11,628 bases of DNA from OLB16 sp964481775 (GTDB taxonomy: Bacteria > Hinthialibacterota > Hinthialibacteria > OLB16): assembly GCA_964481775.1 (NCBI GenBank), contig CAYZUX010000188.1, positions 1 through 11,628 on the forward strand. The letters run 5' to 3'. The position numbers and the translations under genes are program-made. The notes beneath the pieces were generated by a model. The model ran no database searches and had not been told where the DNA came from. It was given only the letters and a program-made list of their open reading frames with translations. Below are positions 1-7,529 of this stretch, in pieces; the stretch's first letter is position 1; every line of letters starts with the position of its first letter.

Positions 1-1218
1 TTTTACGAGGTCACGCATCGCGGGTAGCCAGAGTACCACAATGGTGGCCAATGTAATCCACCGGATCCGCTTCGGCCACCGTGAAAGAGCTGTCGCCGTT
101 ATCAGCATCGCAGCTGGTAGACCCGCCGTCATGTAGCGGTAATTTGCCAGGGCATAGGTTCCATTCCATATGTCCAAGAACACAATACACGCCAGTGGTA
201 CGACAAGCCACATCCACAAGAGTCCACGTTTTCCATTAAGAACACGCCTCCGCCAGCACCACACAAACGTACCGGCAGTAGCGGAAAAGAGCAGGATGGC
301 TACGGTATTGGCCCGCCATCCTCCTCCCCATATGCCACACCCAGACAGATGGCCGAATAAACCAGTCCAGGCAGAAAAGACCCAATTCCAGTCAGGAGGC
401 TTCCTTTCCAACCACCCAGAAGTCACATGCCATGCTGAAATCTGTGCACCGGCGCCAACATACCAGGGGGCAGCAAGTCCAACCACAATCCCGGCCGTCA
501 CTGCAAGGTGCCTGTACCGGATACGTCCCGGGTAAAGAAGTAACCAGAAAAGGAATGTCACCCAGACAAATACGAAAAAGTAGTGTGTCCAGAGACCAAC
601 AGCCGATGAGGTTACCCAGAAGAGTGCCGATCGAATCGGGGTTCGGCCCTCGCGCCATCCCAGTGATGCTTCCGCAGCTGCAAGTGTGGCCAGCCAGAGC
701 AGCGAATACATCCGGCCTTCCGTTGAATAGTATAGTGCGGCAGGTGCTAAGGCGAAGAGAATACAGGCCGTGATGGCCGTTTCTTCGCCGCCGAATCGGC
801 GTGACAACCTTACCAGAAGCAGGATGGCGGCCAGTGAAAACAGAACCGAGAGACTCTTCAGCGCCCATCCACTCGTCCCGAAAACACGCGTCCAGAAATG
901 CAGCAGGATATAGTAGAATGGAGGATTTGTGTCGGACAGCTGGACTGCGCGAACGACACTCATCAGTCCACCAGTGTGTGGATCAGGCTCGAGGTATTCT
1001 TTCCAGGTCGCGGCGCTGCGCGAACCTTCCCCCTCGACAAAATCACCGCGTGAGGGATCGGCTGCAGCAGCCGGATGCTCCAAACTGTGTCCGGTTGCCA
1101 TGGCAAGGCTGAAAAGTTCATCCGCCCACAGACTTTGCCGGTCAATAAGAAAAATGCGAAAAGCAAGGCCTATCAGAATGACTGCCAGTAAGATGTGTTT
1201 TTGGGAAACTCGTCTCAT
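1..1218 (-). CDS. GT-C fold membrane glycosyltransferase (GT39/ArnT-like), 3' end beyond the window
   Basis: Reading the minus strand from ATG at 1218 gives 406 sense codons with no stop up to base 1, so the C-terminus is outside the window. Seen: residues 8-26 form a first membrane helix, followed by WADE with the acidic pair D33-E34 in the first extracytoplasmic loop, the position of the catalytic acid in GT-C enzymes. DTNPPFYYILLHFW (96-109) and STEGRMYSLLW (165-175) match conserved loops of GT39-like transferases. At least eight further hydrophobic segments follow. Known of the family: these enzymes move a sugar from a polyprenyl-phosphate carrier to a protein, lipid or glycan outside the membrane. 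The start directly abuts the TGA of the upstream fusion gene and has no clear SD, which suggests translational coupling. Substrate and acceptor cannot be read from the sequence. Confidence 0.88.
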   Translation of the reverse strand, partial: MRRVSQKHILLAVILIGLAFRIFLIDRQSLWADELFSLAMATGHSLEHPAAAADPSRGDFVEGEGSRSAATWKEYLEPDPHTGGLMSVVRAVQLSDTNPPFYYILLHFWTRVFGTSGWALKSLSVLFSLAAILLLVRLSRRFGGEETAITACILFALAPAALYYSTEGRMYSLLWLATLAAAEASLGWREGRTPIRSALFWVTSSAVGLWTHYFFVFVWVTFLFWLLLYPGRIRYRHLAVTAGIVVGLAAPWYVGAGAQISAWHVTSGWLERKPPDWNWVFSAWTGLFGHLSGCGIWGGGWRANTVAILLFSATAGTFVWCWRRRVLNGKRGLLWMWLVVPLACIVFLDIWNGTYALANYRYMTAGLPAAMLITATALSRWPKRIRWITLATIVVLWLPAMRDLVK

Positions 1219-2778
1219 TCAGGGTGCTATCGGTTCACTACGGCGGGTTGCTGTGAAAATCCCGTTGGTCTTAAGGTCAGCATAACGCCCTCTGCCGAAC
1301 CAGCGTAAAAGAGCCAGGTGCCACAGAACACGGCCGTAACCTCCGCCGAAACGTACCAGGCGGAAGGAAGAACTACCCATATCCGGTGTCCTGTTAATCC
1401 ATGAAATCGGCACTTCTTCCACATGCCTTCCGGAAAGGAGTGGCAGGAAACCCGTTTCCGCATTTGCCGCGAATCCCGGTTCCATGATCTTGAGTCCAGA
1501 CGCGACCTCCGACCGCATTAACTTGAGGTTGTTTGTCAGATCGTGAAAATCACCCCGCAAAAGAATCTTGGCGAGGAGATGGAAAGCCCGGTTAGCCAGG
1601 ATTTTTGTGAAAGGATAATTGAGCAACACACTTCGCTGCGAAAACCGGCTGCCAATCACAATATCGGCTCCTTTGACAGCAGCATCAAACAAGTCGCGAA
1701 TATCCGGGAGCAGGTGTTGAAAGTCACAATCCAATGTTAAAACCCAGCTTCCACGAGCTGCACGGAGCCCCTCTCGCAAGGCATGTCCTACCCCATGGGG
1801 AGGGGTACGTGTGATACCAACCACACGCGAATCCTCCGCATGGAGGGAGCAAATCTCATCAGCTGTTCTGTCGGTGCTTCCATCGTCCACCAGGATAATC
1901 TCACGCAGATAATCGTCGTAATGACGTATGAGCCCCTCAACCAGCGGACGGACATTGGCCTCTTCATTCCGGCAGGGGATCACGACTGACACAACACCAT
2001 GAAAGCCATCGTGGTGACCAAGCGGTACCGGCCTGGGTTTCACAAATCGTGGAGGTTTTTGAGCATGAACCAGGATGGAGCCTGCAAAAACCTTGGTGAT
2101 GGGTGCGTTTTCCAGCAGGATGGACAGATTCCTGAGCAGCCAGATGAATCTTGGTGTGAGAGGGGCGAAGACAAAATCGTTATAAACCGCGAAAGCACGC
2201 ACGAAACCAATCTCGCTGATCAGTTCATACAGGCGTGGACGGGAAAGCAGCTGCCGGGAATCTCCTCCAAACCATGCTCCAAGACGACGTTTGAGCCGGA
2301 GAATGGGATTCCAGGGGTTGCTCTCGTAGAGCAGTAGTTGGCCGCCGGGAGCAAGCAACTCGTGGACATGTTGAAGCAGCCAGGCACAACAGCGTTGGTC
2401 AAGCATATCCGCGCCAGTGACCACGTCGAAGGATCGTCCTTCCAGTGCACCTGGAAGCTCTTCCGCCGGGATGAATTCGACCGAGGGATCAAGACCGTGT
2501 GGTCTTTGTGCGCCTGGGATGAAAGATACGGCGGTGATGGGGTTCTCCCCACGGGTGAAGAACTGCAACTGCCGGGTAAAACGCCCATTCCCACATCCGA
2601 GTTCCAATAAGGATGTGCCCGGAAGGAGGTGAACCGTATTCCTGAAGGAGTGAGCACGCCACGCCAGGCGTTCATCGGCGATAGGATCCCGTTCATTCCA
2701 GTAACCCTCACGGAAGGCTTCACGTCCCGCGAGTAATGGGATTCCGCTTCTGCAGTCTTTCATGTGAGTTTTGTCCAT
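1219..2778 (-). CDS. Class I SAM-dependent methyltransferase fused to a GT2 glycosyltransferase
   Basis: This 519-residue protein has two catalytic domains. Residues ~20-240 form a Rossmann methyltransferase: motif I LLELGCGNGRF (57-67), an FDVVTGADML segment (118-127) and HVHELLAPGGQLLLYE (137-152), typical of the Methyltransf_11/23 type. Residues ~262-505 form a GT2 domain resembling dolichol-phosphate-mannose synthase (Dpm1): VSVVIPCRNEE (263-273), ILVDDGSTDRT (295-305), the DCDFQH metal/nucleotide motif (350-355, usually DADLQH) and IGSRF (375-379). No membrane helix is evident, so it is probably cytoplasmic or peripheral. The ATG at 2778 is preceded by AAGGA about 7-8 bases upstream; a second ATG five codons in is less well placed. 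It lies 120 bp downstream of the GT2 gene and abuts the GT-C gene at 1218. Inference: it modifies and loads a sugar for the neighbouring transferases. The methyl acceptor is unknown. Confidence 0.87.
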   Translation of the reverse strand: MDKTHMKDCRSGIPLLAGREAFREGYWNERDPIADERLAWRAHSFRNTVHLLPGTSLLELGCGNGRFTRQLQFFTRGENPITAVSFIPGAQRPHGLDPSVEFIPAEELPGALEGRSFDVVTGADMLDQRCCAWLLQHVHELLAPGGQLLLYESNPWNPILRLKRRLGAWFGGDSRQLLSRPRLYELISEIGFVRAFAVYNDFVFAPLTPRFIWLLRNLSILLENAPITKVFAGSILVHAQKPPRFVKPRPVPLGHHDGFHGVVSVVIPCRNEEANVRPLVEGLIRHYDDYLREIILVDDGSTDRTADEICSLHAEDSRVVGITRTPPHGVGHALREGLRAARGSWVLTLDCDFQHLLPDIRDLFDAAVKGADIVIGSRFSQRSVLLNYPFTKILANRAFHLLAKILLRGDFHDLTNNLKLMRSEVASGLKIMEPGFAANAETGFLPLLSGRHVEEVPISWINRTPDMGSSSFRLVRFGGGYGRVLWHLALLRWFGRGRYADLKTNGIFTATRRSEPIAP

Positions 2779-2844
2779 GTGATGTTCCTTATGACTGCTT
2801 GAATCAGTCCAAGTCTTCTGCTTGGGTGGATTTCCGGTTCAAAG

Positions 2845-2858
2845 TTACTGATCACTAA
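2845..2858. promoter_or_regulatory. Imperfect palindrome between two operon genes
   Basis: TTACTGATCACTAA is a 14-base dyad with one mismatched base pair. It lies in the 120-bp spacer between the GT2 gene and the fusion gene. It could be an operator or chance; no convincing -35/-10 pair lies around it. Confidence 0.15.
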
Positions 2859-2898
2859 TTGAAAGACTGTAAATGCAGGAGTAATACCACTCATTCAA

Positions 2899-4215
2899 TC
2901 AGGAACTCTTGATTGAATCGATCCGATTGAGGGGATGATCACTCGAACTCCAGGATGTCCCGGGTAGTGAATATGTAGTCTTTTCTGGGGTTATCTCAGT
3001 CCCATGAGTGTCGTATTTGGATAATTCTTGCCGGTCACTCCAGAGTGACTTGCGGTAACCGAACTTCAGAAGGCTCAGGCAAAGAGAAGAGAAGACCACC
3101 TGTCCTCCCAAAGCCAACAGGAATAAGGCCGGAATGAGTTTTTGAAAAACAGCCAGTCCACCGACTTCCTCAACTGAGAGTTTCAGCGCAGTCAGGGATA
3201 GGATTACCCCAACCACAATAAGAATTCCACCTAAGGGCAAGCCGATTTCCAGGCGTGCTCTGGCAAGAAATCGATCCCATCTCGGGTCGAGCGGGAGTAA
3301 GCGTGCCCCAATCCCCAGTGTTTTCGCCAGAATCGAAAAAAACACCGCCTGAAAGCCAACCAATATCGCACCGCAACACAGAAGTGCAGTCAGGGAACTC
3401 AAAATCTCGCTCGAAGTGCTTAGCCAGCCACTCCAAACTGCGGACCCTCCCAATATCCCGAGAAGAATCAATAGAATTCCTGGATAGAAAAAAAGCAGCT
3501 TGGGGCTACAGAAAAGGAAGAAACTCAGGCTTCGGCGTCCATCCACCCATGTCTTCAAATGGGGTGCCCTGCTCCGTCCATCCCGGTGGAGGATGATCGG
3601 AGTTTCTCCCACAGACATCTTGTGGAGAGTCGCCTTGACAATCATCTCCAAGGCAAATTCCATCCCGGTTGATTGGAGGTCCATTCGGACTGCTGCCGCC
3701 TTGGTGAAACCACGCAAGCCGCAATACACATCCCCCACCTTCGCCCCAAAAGCGAAACGGGCAAAGGCAGTTAAAAGGGGATTCCCAAGATAACGGTGAA
3801 GCAGTGGCATGGCACCAGGTTCAATCCCGCCAGCAAACCTGTTCCCAACCACCAGGTCTTTCCCTTCACGTAATTGCTCAACAAAGGGCATTAATTTGCT
3901 GAAGTCATAACTATCGTCGCTGTCTCCCATGATGATGTACTTTCCACGAGCTCGCTCAATACATCCCTGCAAAGCGCACCCATATCCCCTGCGCGGGATG
4001 TCGACTACCTCGGCACCATGGGCTCGTGCGATCTCCTGGGAACCATCTTTACTGCCATTGTCTCCAATGATGATCTCCCCCTTGATTCCATGTTCATCGA
4101 GAAATCCTTTGGCCTTCTGAATGCAGATGGGAAGCGTTCGGGCTTCATTCAGGCACGGCATGATGATAGATAGTTCTATTTCGGGGTGGATGGTGCTCTT
4201 GTTGCTCTCTTCCAT
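2899..4215 (-). CDS. GT2 polyprenyl-phosphate sugar synthase-like protein with C-terminal membrane domain
   Basis: The protein is 438 residues from the chosen ATG. The N-terminal GT2 domain (about 13-225) has LSIIMPCLNEA (15-25), EIIIGDNGSKDGS (47-59), RRGYGCAL (75-82), YIIMGDSDDSYDF (93-105, the acidic metal-binding motif), GNRFAGGIEPGAMP (124-137), CGLRGF (165-170) and TGMEFALEMIVKA (183-195). This series marks a well-conserved bacterial family annotated as dolichyl-phosphate-sugar synthase-like. About four hydrophobic segments follow (236-261, 274-298, 328-346, 356-383), then a polar tail. Inferred role: transfer of a sugar from a nucleotide donor to polyprenyl phosphate at the inner membrane, supplying the adjacent GT-C enzymes. 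A TTG 10 codons upstream (4245) also keeps the frame open but lacks an SD, while ATG 4215 has GGAGG seven bases upstream. The spacer to the preceding gene is 82 bp. Confidence 0.9.
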   Translation of the reverse strand: MEESNKSTIHPEIELSIIMPCLNEARTLPICIQKAKGFLDEHGIKGEIIIGDNGSKDGSQEIARAHGAEVVDIPRRGYGCALQGCIERARGKYIIMGDSDDSYDFSKLMPFVEQLREGKDLVVGNRFAGGIEPGAMPLLHRYLGNPLLTAFARFAFGAKVGDVYCGLRGFTKAAAVRMDLQSTGMEFALEMIVKATLHKMSVGETPIILHRDGRSRAPHLKTWVDGRRSLSFFLFCSPKLLFFYPGILLILLGILGGSAVWSGWLSTSSEILSSLTALLCCGAILVGFQAVFFSILAKTLGIGARLLPLDPRWDRFLARARLEIGLPLGGILIVVGVILSLTALKLSVEEVGGLAVFQKLIPALFLLALGGQVVFSSLCLSLLKFGYRKSLWSDRQELSKYDTHGTEITPEKTTYSLPGTSWSSSDHPLNRIDSIKSS

Positions 4216-4222
4216 CTGGATG

Positions 4223-4227
4223 CCTCC
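4223..4227 (-). promoter_or_regulatory. Shine-Dalgarno site fixing the GT2 start
   Basis: GGAGG on the minus strand ends seven bases before ATG 4215. The upstream TTG at 4245 has no such site, so 4215 is preferred. Confidence 0.75.
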
Positions 4228-4297
4228 GGGCTCATTCTCACGCAAGGTCGTGGATCACTTCCTTTTGAATTGGCGGAGGTTTCCAGACCATCTTCCC

Positions 4298-6274
4298 TTA
4301 AGGTTGAGGAGTTAGAGGAAGCCCATCACGATCCCATGAATATATGATCCATGAGGATGGCAAGACAAATCCCTCAGCCTTAGGCAGCAGGTGCTCGAAA
4401 TAAAGCCCCTCCGCCATGCGTTTCTTGGCGTCGGAGAATCTATAGAAATATGCGGGCCAAAAATCAGTCCAACGCAAAATTGGAAAATCATGCAAAACAA
4501 GGAACTCGATGAGATCCTCTTGAATTTTGTGAGATGTGACCTCGATTTGGCGTTTTAAAAGAATTGGAGAGAGCGGACTAGGTTCATATACAGGGTGATT
4601 CAATTTTCCAATTTTGCCTCTCAGATCCTCGATAACCCCTTCGATCATCAGGCGGTCTCCCCAGGCAAGTGCTTCTTTCCCATTCATCGAAAGTCCTATC
4701 GTTTTGGCAGCTTTCATAATGGCCGCTGGCACCAGGCGAGTATAACGAGAGATAGTCTCGATCAGGATGATGTCCTTCGGATAGGATTCGAGAAATGATT
4801 TACGGATGGGGGCAATACTCTGGACAGGGAGGCCTGTAAGATAGGTTATTACTAGATGTTGGTTCGGCGTGCTGTAAAAGCGTGTTCCAGAAGTGAATTT
4901 GTGACCCTTAAGCCACTCGCATACTTCTACCCACCTTTGACGGGCAACCATGGGTTCCTTCAGAAAATCGGTCGAGATGCGTCCGGATCCCATGAGGCTC
5001 CCGACAAGGAGAAGGAAAGCCAGGAGTGATGACCTTGAAGGGGAAAGAACCCGGCAGACTGCCGCGCAACTGATCCCCACAAAAAGCAGGATAGGAATTG
5101 AAACGACAAGATTGATTCTTAAAAGAGAGAAACTGACTGCGGGTATCAGCAGTGAAAAGGTAGGAATTGCCACAAGAGTCCAAGCAGTCACAAAAAGGAG
5201 TGGTTCCAGCAACCCATCCAGCGGCTTCCTCATCCGCGGAGGGATCCGTTCCTTGAAATACAGCATTCCACACACCAGCAGCAGTCCCCCCAGCCAGACC
5301 ACGATCCATTTCAGTTTGGGGACAAGATAAACCCCCAAGTCTTTTGGGAAGGAAAAAACCTCCCAGCCTTTTGGAATCCCTTCGGAGCTTTGCAGGAATC
5401 CCGTGTACCACATCCATGGGAGGATCCCGGAGATGCCAACGAGGATTACCAGAGAACACTTTGTAACCCAATGGGAAGTCCTCAATGAAAATGGAAGGAT
5501 GACCACCCAAACCAGGACCAGGATGATGAAACTCAGAATGTGAGAGTGGAACAACAGAACAAAGCTGACTCCCAGCAACAGGTAATCTCTCCACAAACCC
5601 CTCGTATACACGCGCCAGATGGCTAATCCAGCCAATGCGGAAAAGGCCAATGTCGCTGAATAGTACCTGGCCTGGCGACCGAACCAGATCATCCGGCTCA
5701 AAAAAGCGGTCAGTGCCATGGTTGCGATGCCTGCATCCGTGCCATACATTGATTTTCCAAGAAGATAAGCCAAGACAAGGAAAAGTGCACTGAACAGGAG
5801 AGAGGGGATTCTGGGGATGGCGGTTCGCAGGCCTATCTTCTCCGGTGAGTGCTGGACTTGAGGCGGATCAACTGCCTGATCCGGTTGGATACCAAATGCT
5901 GCCAAAGCAGCGGCTATTGAGTATAAGGGAATCCACGAGTGGTAGATGGCCAGTCCTTTGTCCGAATAGCTGATATCCTTGAACTCATACTCCTCACTTT
6001 CAGGCCAGGGACGGATCAATGTGTTTTCAAAGATGGGCAGCCCCAGGTAGTGGTCGACTGGAACACCATGGTCGAGGATTGTCAGGGCGTTGATACTCGA
6101 CTCAGCCTCATCAACCCAAACAGGTGGTTCATCCAGTTTGTAAGCGCGCAGGCCGATTCCTGCGCAAAAAATAAAACCAATCAGGAAACGGTTTATCCAA
6201 CGGATTCCTTTGGGTGGTGTGTTGTCTGGTTGAATCGGTTCGAAGGTTTCACGGGGCGGGGGAGCAAGATTCAT
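4298..6274 (-). CDS. GT-C membrane glycosyltransferase (GT39/PMT-like) with large C-terminal extracytoplasmic domain
   Basis: This is a 658-residue polytopic protein and the first gene of the minus-strand glycan cluster. After a proline-rich cytoplasmic tail (1-25) comes a helix (28-44), then VWVDEAES (52-59), whose D55-E56 matches the catalytic acidic motif of GT-C transferases. RIPSLLFSALF (155-165) and WFGRQARYYSATLA (197-210) fit the conserved arginine/tyrosine loops of the GT39-like superfamily. About ten further hydrophobic segments run to residue ~430. The last ~225 residues are mostly polar (for example RQRWVEVCEWLKG, 445-457) and probably form an extracytoplasmic domain that I do not recognise. 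Known of the family: transfer of sugar from a lipid-phosphate donor to an extracytoplasmic acceptor. GAGG lies eight bases before ATG 6274. It pairs naturally with the GT2 gene that follows. The acceptor is unknown. Confidence 0.86.
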   Translation of the reverse strand: MNLAPPPRETFEPIQPDNTPPKGIRWINRFLIGFIFCAGIGLRAYKLDEPPVWVDEAESSINALTILDHGVPVDHYLGLPIFENTLIRPWPESEEYEFKDISYSDKGLAIYHSWIPLYSIAAALAAFGIQPDQAVDPPQVQHSPEKIGLRTAIPRIPSLLFSALFLVLAYLLGKSMYGTDAGIATMALTAFLSRMIWFGRQARYYSATLAFSALAGLAIWRVYTRGLWRDYLLLGVSFVLLFHSHILSFIILVLVWVVILPFSLRTSHWVTKCSLVILVGISGILPWMWYTGFLQSSEGIPKGWEVFSFPKDLGVYLVPKLKWIVVWLGGLLLVCGMLYFKERIPPRMRKPLDGLLEPLLFVTAWTLVAIPTFSLLIPAVSFSLLRINLVVSIPILLFVGISCAAVCRVLSPSRSSLLAFLLLVGSLMGSGRISTDFLKEPMVARQRWVEVCEWLKGHKFTSGTRFYSTPNQHLVITYLTGLPVQSIAPIRKSFLESYPKDIILIETISRYTRLVPAAIMKAAKTIGLSMNGKEALAWGDRLMIEGVIEDLRGKIGKLNHPVYEPSPLSPILLKRQIEVTSHKIQEDLIEFLVLHDFPILRWTDFWPAYFYRFSDAKKRMAEGLYFEHLLPKAEGFVLPSSWIIYSWDRDGLPLTPQP

Positions 6275-6520
6275 TCGTTTGGCCTCAAAGGGGAGTTTTA
6301 TTGAAAAAAAGGAAAAAAGAAAGGACCAAATTGTAGAGAAAACGGATAAAGATAATTACTATTCATCTCGATTTCTATCGAAGTGCATCGGCTTGATCTC
6401 TTACCCCTGACAGTGATCGTGATCGACAGCGGAAATTCAGTCCCCCATAAATTGGTCCAACCAACCAAAAGATTCCAATGATCTGGCTACTGAACAACGG
6501 CCCGTGGCAGTTCTTTATTG
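6275..6520. other. AT-rich spacer upstream of the glycan cluster
   Basis: This 246-bp spacer lies between the decayed caspase-FGE gene and the first GT-C gene and should hold the cluster promoter. A purine-rich tract at 6301-6325 (pyrimidine-rich on the coding strand) lies just before the start. A TACAAT box on the minus strand near 6330 resembles a -10 element, but no good -35 stands 16-18 bases upstream, so no promoter is called. No ORF of substance was seen. Confidence 0.4.
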
Positions 6521-7286
6521 TCAGTTGTTCGAATCGGAATCCATCGCCACCCGGAAACCCAGGATGTTGTTCTTAGATCCGGAAAAGATCCCCTTTCGTT
6601 CAGCGGAACGCAGGTCCACCGCGAAGGTCCGCCAGGAACCACCCCGCGGGAGAGGGGATTTAGGGGTGAGGTTTCTGTTGCTACATCACTCCAACAAGGC
6701 ACTACTGGCAAAAATCCTCCCTTGAAACAGGAAGGATCCGGATCGAGTACCCTTTCCACCGGGGGAAGGATGGCCACCGACCGCCACTGGTCTTGAGCGA
6801 CTTCACAGACACCCAAGTAAAAAGGGTTAACAGTGACTTCCGTCAATGGTCCTTCACTGGGTTGATGATCCTCTTCATTCGGATCCGAACCACGTCAATA
6901 GATTCCTCCCGGGATGGGAACAAGGTCCATGAAAACTCCTGATCCGAGATCTTCTCGTAATGCAGTGGTTTGCCTGGACTGACGTTCGCTCACCTTGCCG
7001 TATGCATCCAATAAAACCACCTCGAAATGAATGGAGGGAGCCTCTTGCCCGGGAATGGGAGAAACAGGAGCCTCATTTGATCGGGCTGGCGCAGGTTCTC
7101 CAACCTCGCTGTGTGCGAACTCCTGACTGGCGGGTGATTGTGGTTCGAGATCAGGGGAGGGTAGGCCAGGTATTGGTCGATCCCAATGAGAACTGCTGTT
7201 TTCGAATTGGCATCTGCGGAAGGCGGGAGTGCCAAAATCGTGCTATACATGAGAAAAAGGATTGTGGTGCTTCGGGAAAGAGTCAT
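6521..7286 (-). pseudogene. Decayed secreted caspase-like / formylglycine-generating enzyme (FGE-sulfatase) fusion protein
   Basis: The minus strand carries pieces of one gene in three frames. Frame 1 from ATG 7286, with GGGGAGG nine bases upstream, encodes a signal peptide and KTAVLIGIDQY (residues 29-39), the usual first strand of a peptidase C14 caspase domain. The frame is lost near 7170 and the rest of the caspase domain is absent. Frame 2 encodes a Pro/Glu/Ala-rich linker, then FEVVLLDAYGKVSERQ, EDLGSGVFMDLVPIPGG and, after an in-frame TGA (6897-6895), GSDPNEEDHQPSEGPLTEVT, FYLGVCEVAQDQWRSVA and DPDPSCFKGG. This is the ordered N-terminal half of an FGE domain. The catalytic core is missing. 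Frame 3 supplies the C-terminal end, RGGSWRTFAVDLRSAERK and NNILGFRVAMDSD, up to TGA 6523-6521. An intact member would be well over twice as long, so this is a non-functional remnant. Confidence 0.88.
6644..6670. repeat. Dispersed-repeat-like segment inside the FGE remnant
   Basis: The plus strand reads CCGCGGGAGA then GGGGATTTAGGGGTGAG. It closely resembles a short G-rich repeat I recall from intergenic regions of many bacterial genomes; its complement translates as SPLNPLSRG. It sits exactly between the N-terminal and C-terminal FGE pieces, where about two thirds of the domain and the frame are lost. Only one copy is seen in this window, so its repeat status rests on recall. Confidence 0.45.
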
Positions 7287-7439
7287 TTTCTGTTTCCTCC
7301 CCGTTCAAATGAGGTCTATGGAATTTCGTCCTCCAGTAAATACCCCAGTTTCAAGTGTTTTTTGGTCCACAGACTGATCACCGGGAAAATTTGCCTTGGT
7401 TTTCTCCCAGTATTAGGACAGAATTACGAGGGAGGATCT

Positions 7440-7472
7440 ATGCGAGTGGAGGATAGCTCAACTCTAAGATAG
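7440..7472 (+). other. Possible 10-codon leader ORF
   Basis: ATG at 7440, six bases after GGAGG (GGAGGATCT), encodes MRVEDSSTLR and a TAG. The next codon is another ATG in the same frame as the downstream exported protein. The GGAGGATCT string recurs before the true start at 7530. It could be a leader peptide or the remains of an earlier start; it has no recognisable sequence. Confidence 0.25.
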
Positions 7473-7514
7473 ATGCGGCTTTCTTTGCGGACCTGGATCC
7501 TGCTAATCAATGAA

Positions 7515-7519
7515 GGAGG
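7515..7519 (+). promoter_or_regulatory. Shine-Dalgarno site choosing the 7530 start
   Basis: GGAGG (within AAGGAGGA) ends ten bases before ATG 7530. The upstream in-frame ATG at 7473 lacks an SD and would put 19 residues in front of a normal signal peptide. Confidence 0.65.
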
Positions 7520-7529
7520 ATCTTTACCG

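Noticed and set aside
392..868. Minus-strand 158-codon open frame
   Set aside because: It is an out-of-frame shadow of the GT-C gene, whose frame is open from 1218 to base 1 with clear family motifs.
4908..5594. Minus-strand 228-codon open frame
   Set aside because: It overlaps the GT-C gene in another frame on the same strand. It lacks the membrane pattern and motifs that the real frame shows.
6368..6381. Inverted repeat TCGAT-N4-ATCGA
   Set aside because: The arms are only five bases and no T-run follows, so it is too weak to call a terminator or operator.
6960..7472. Plus-strand 170-codon open frame
   Set aside because: It is antisense to the caspase-FGE remnant. It has no SD or recognisable domain, and its composition is not protein-like.
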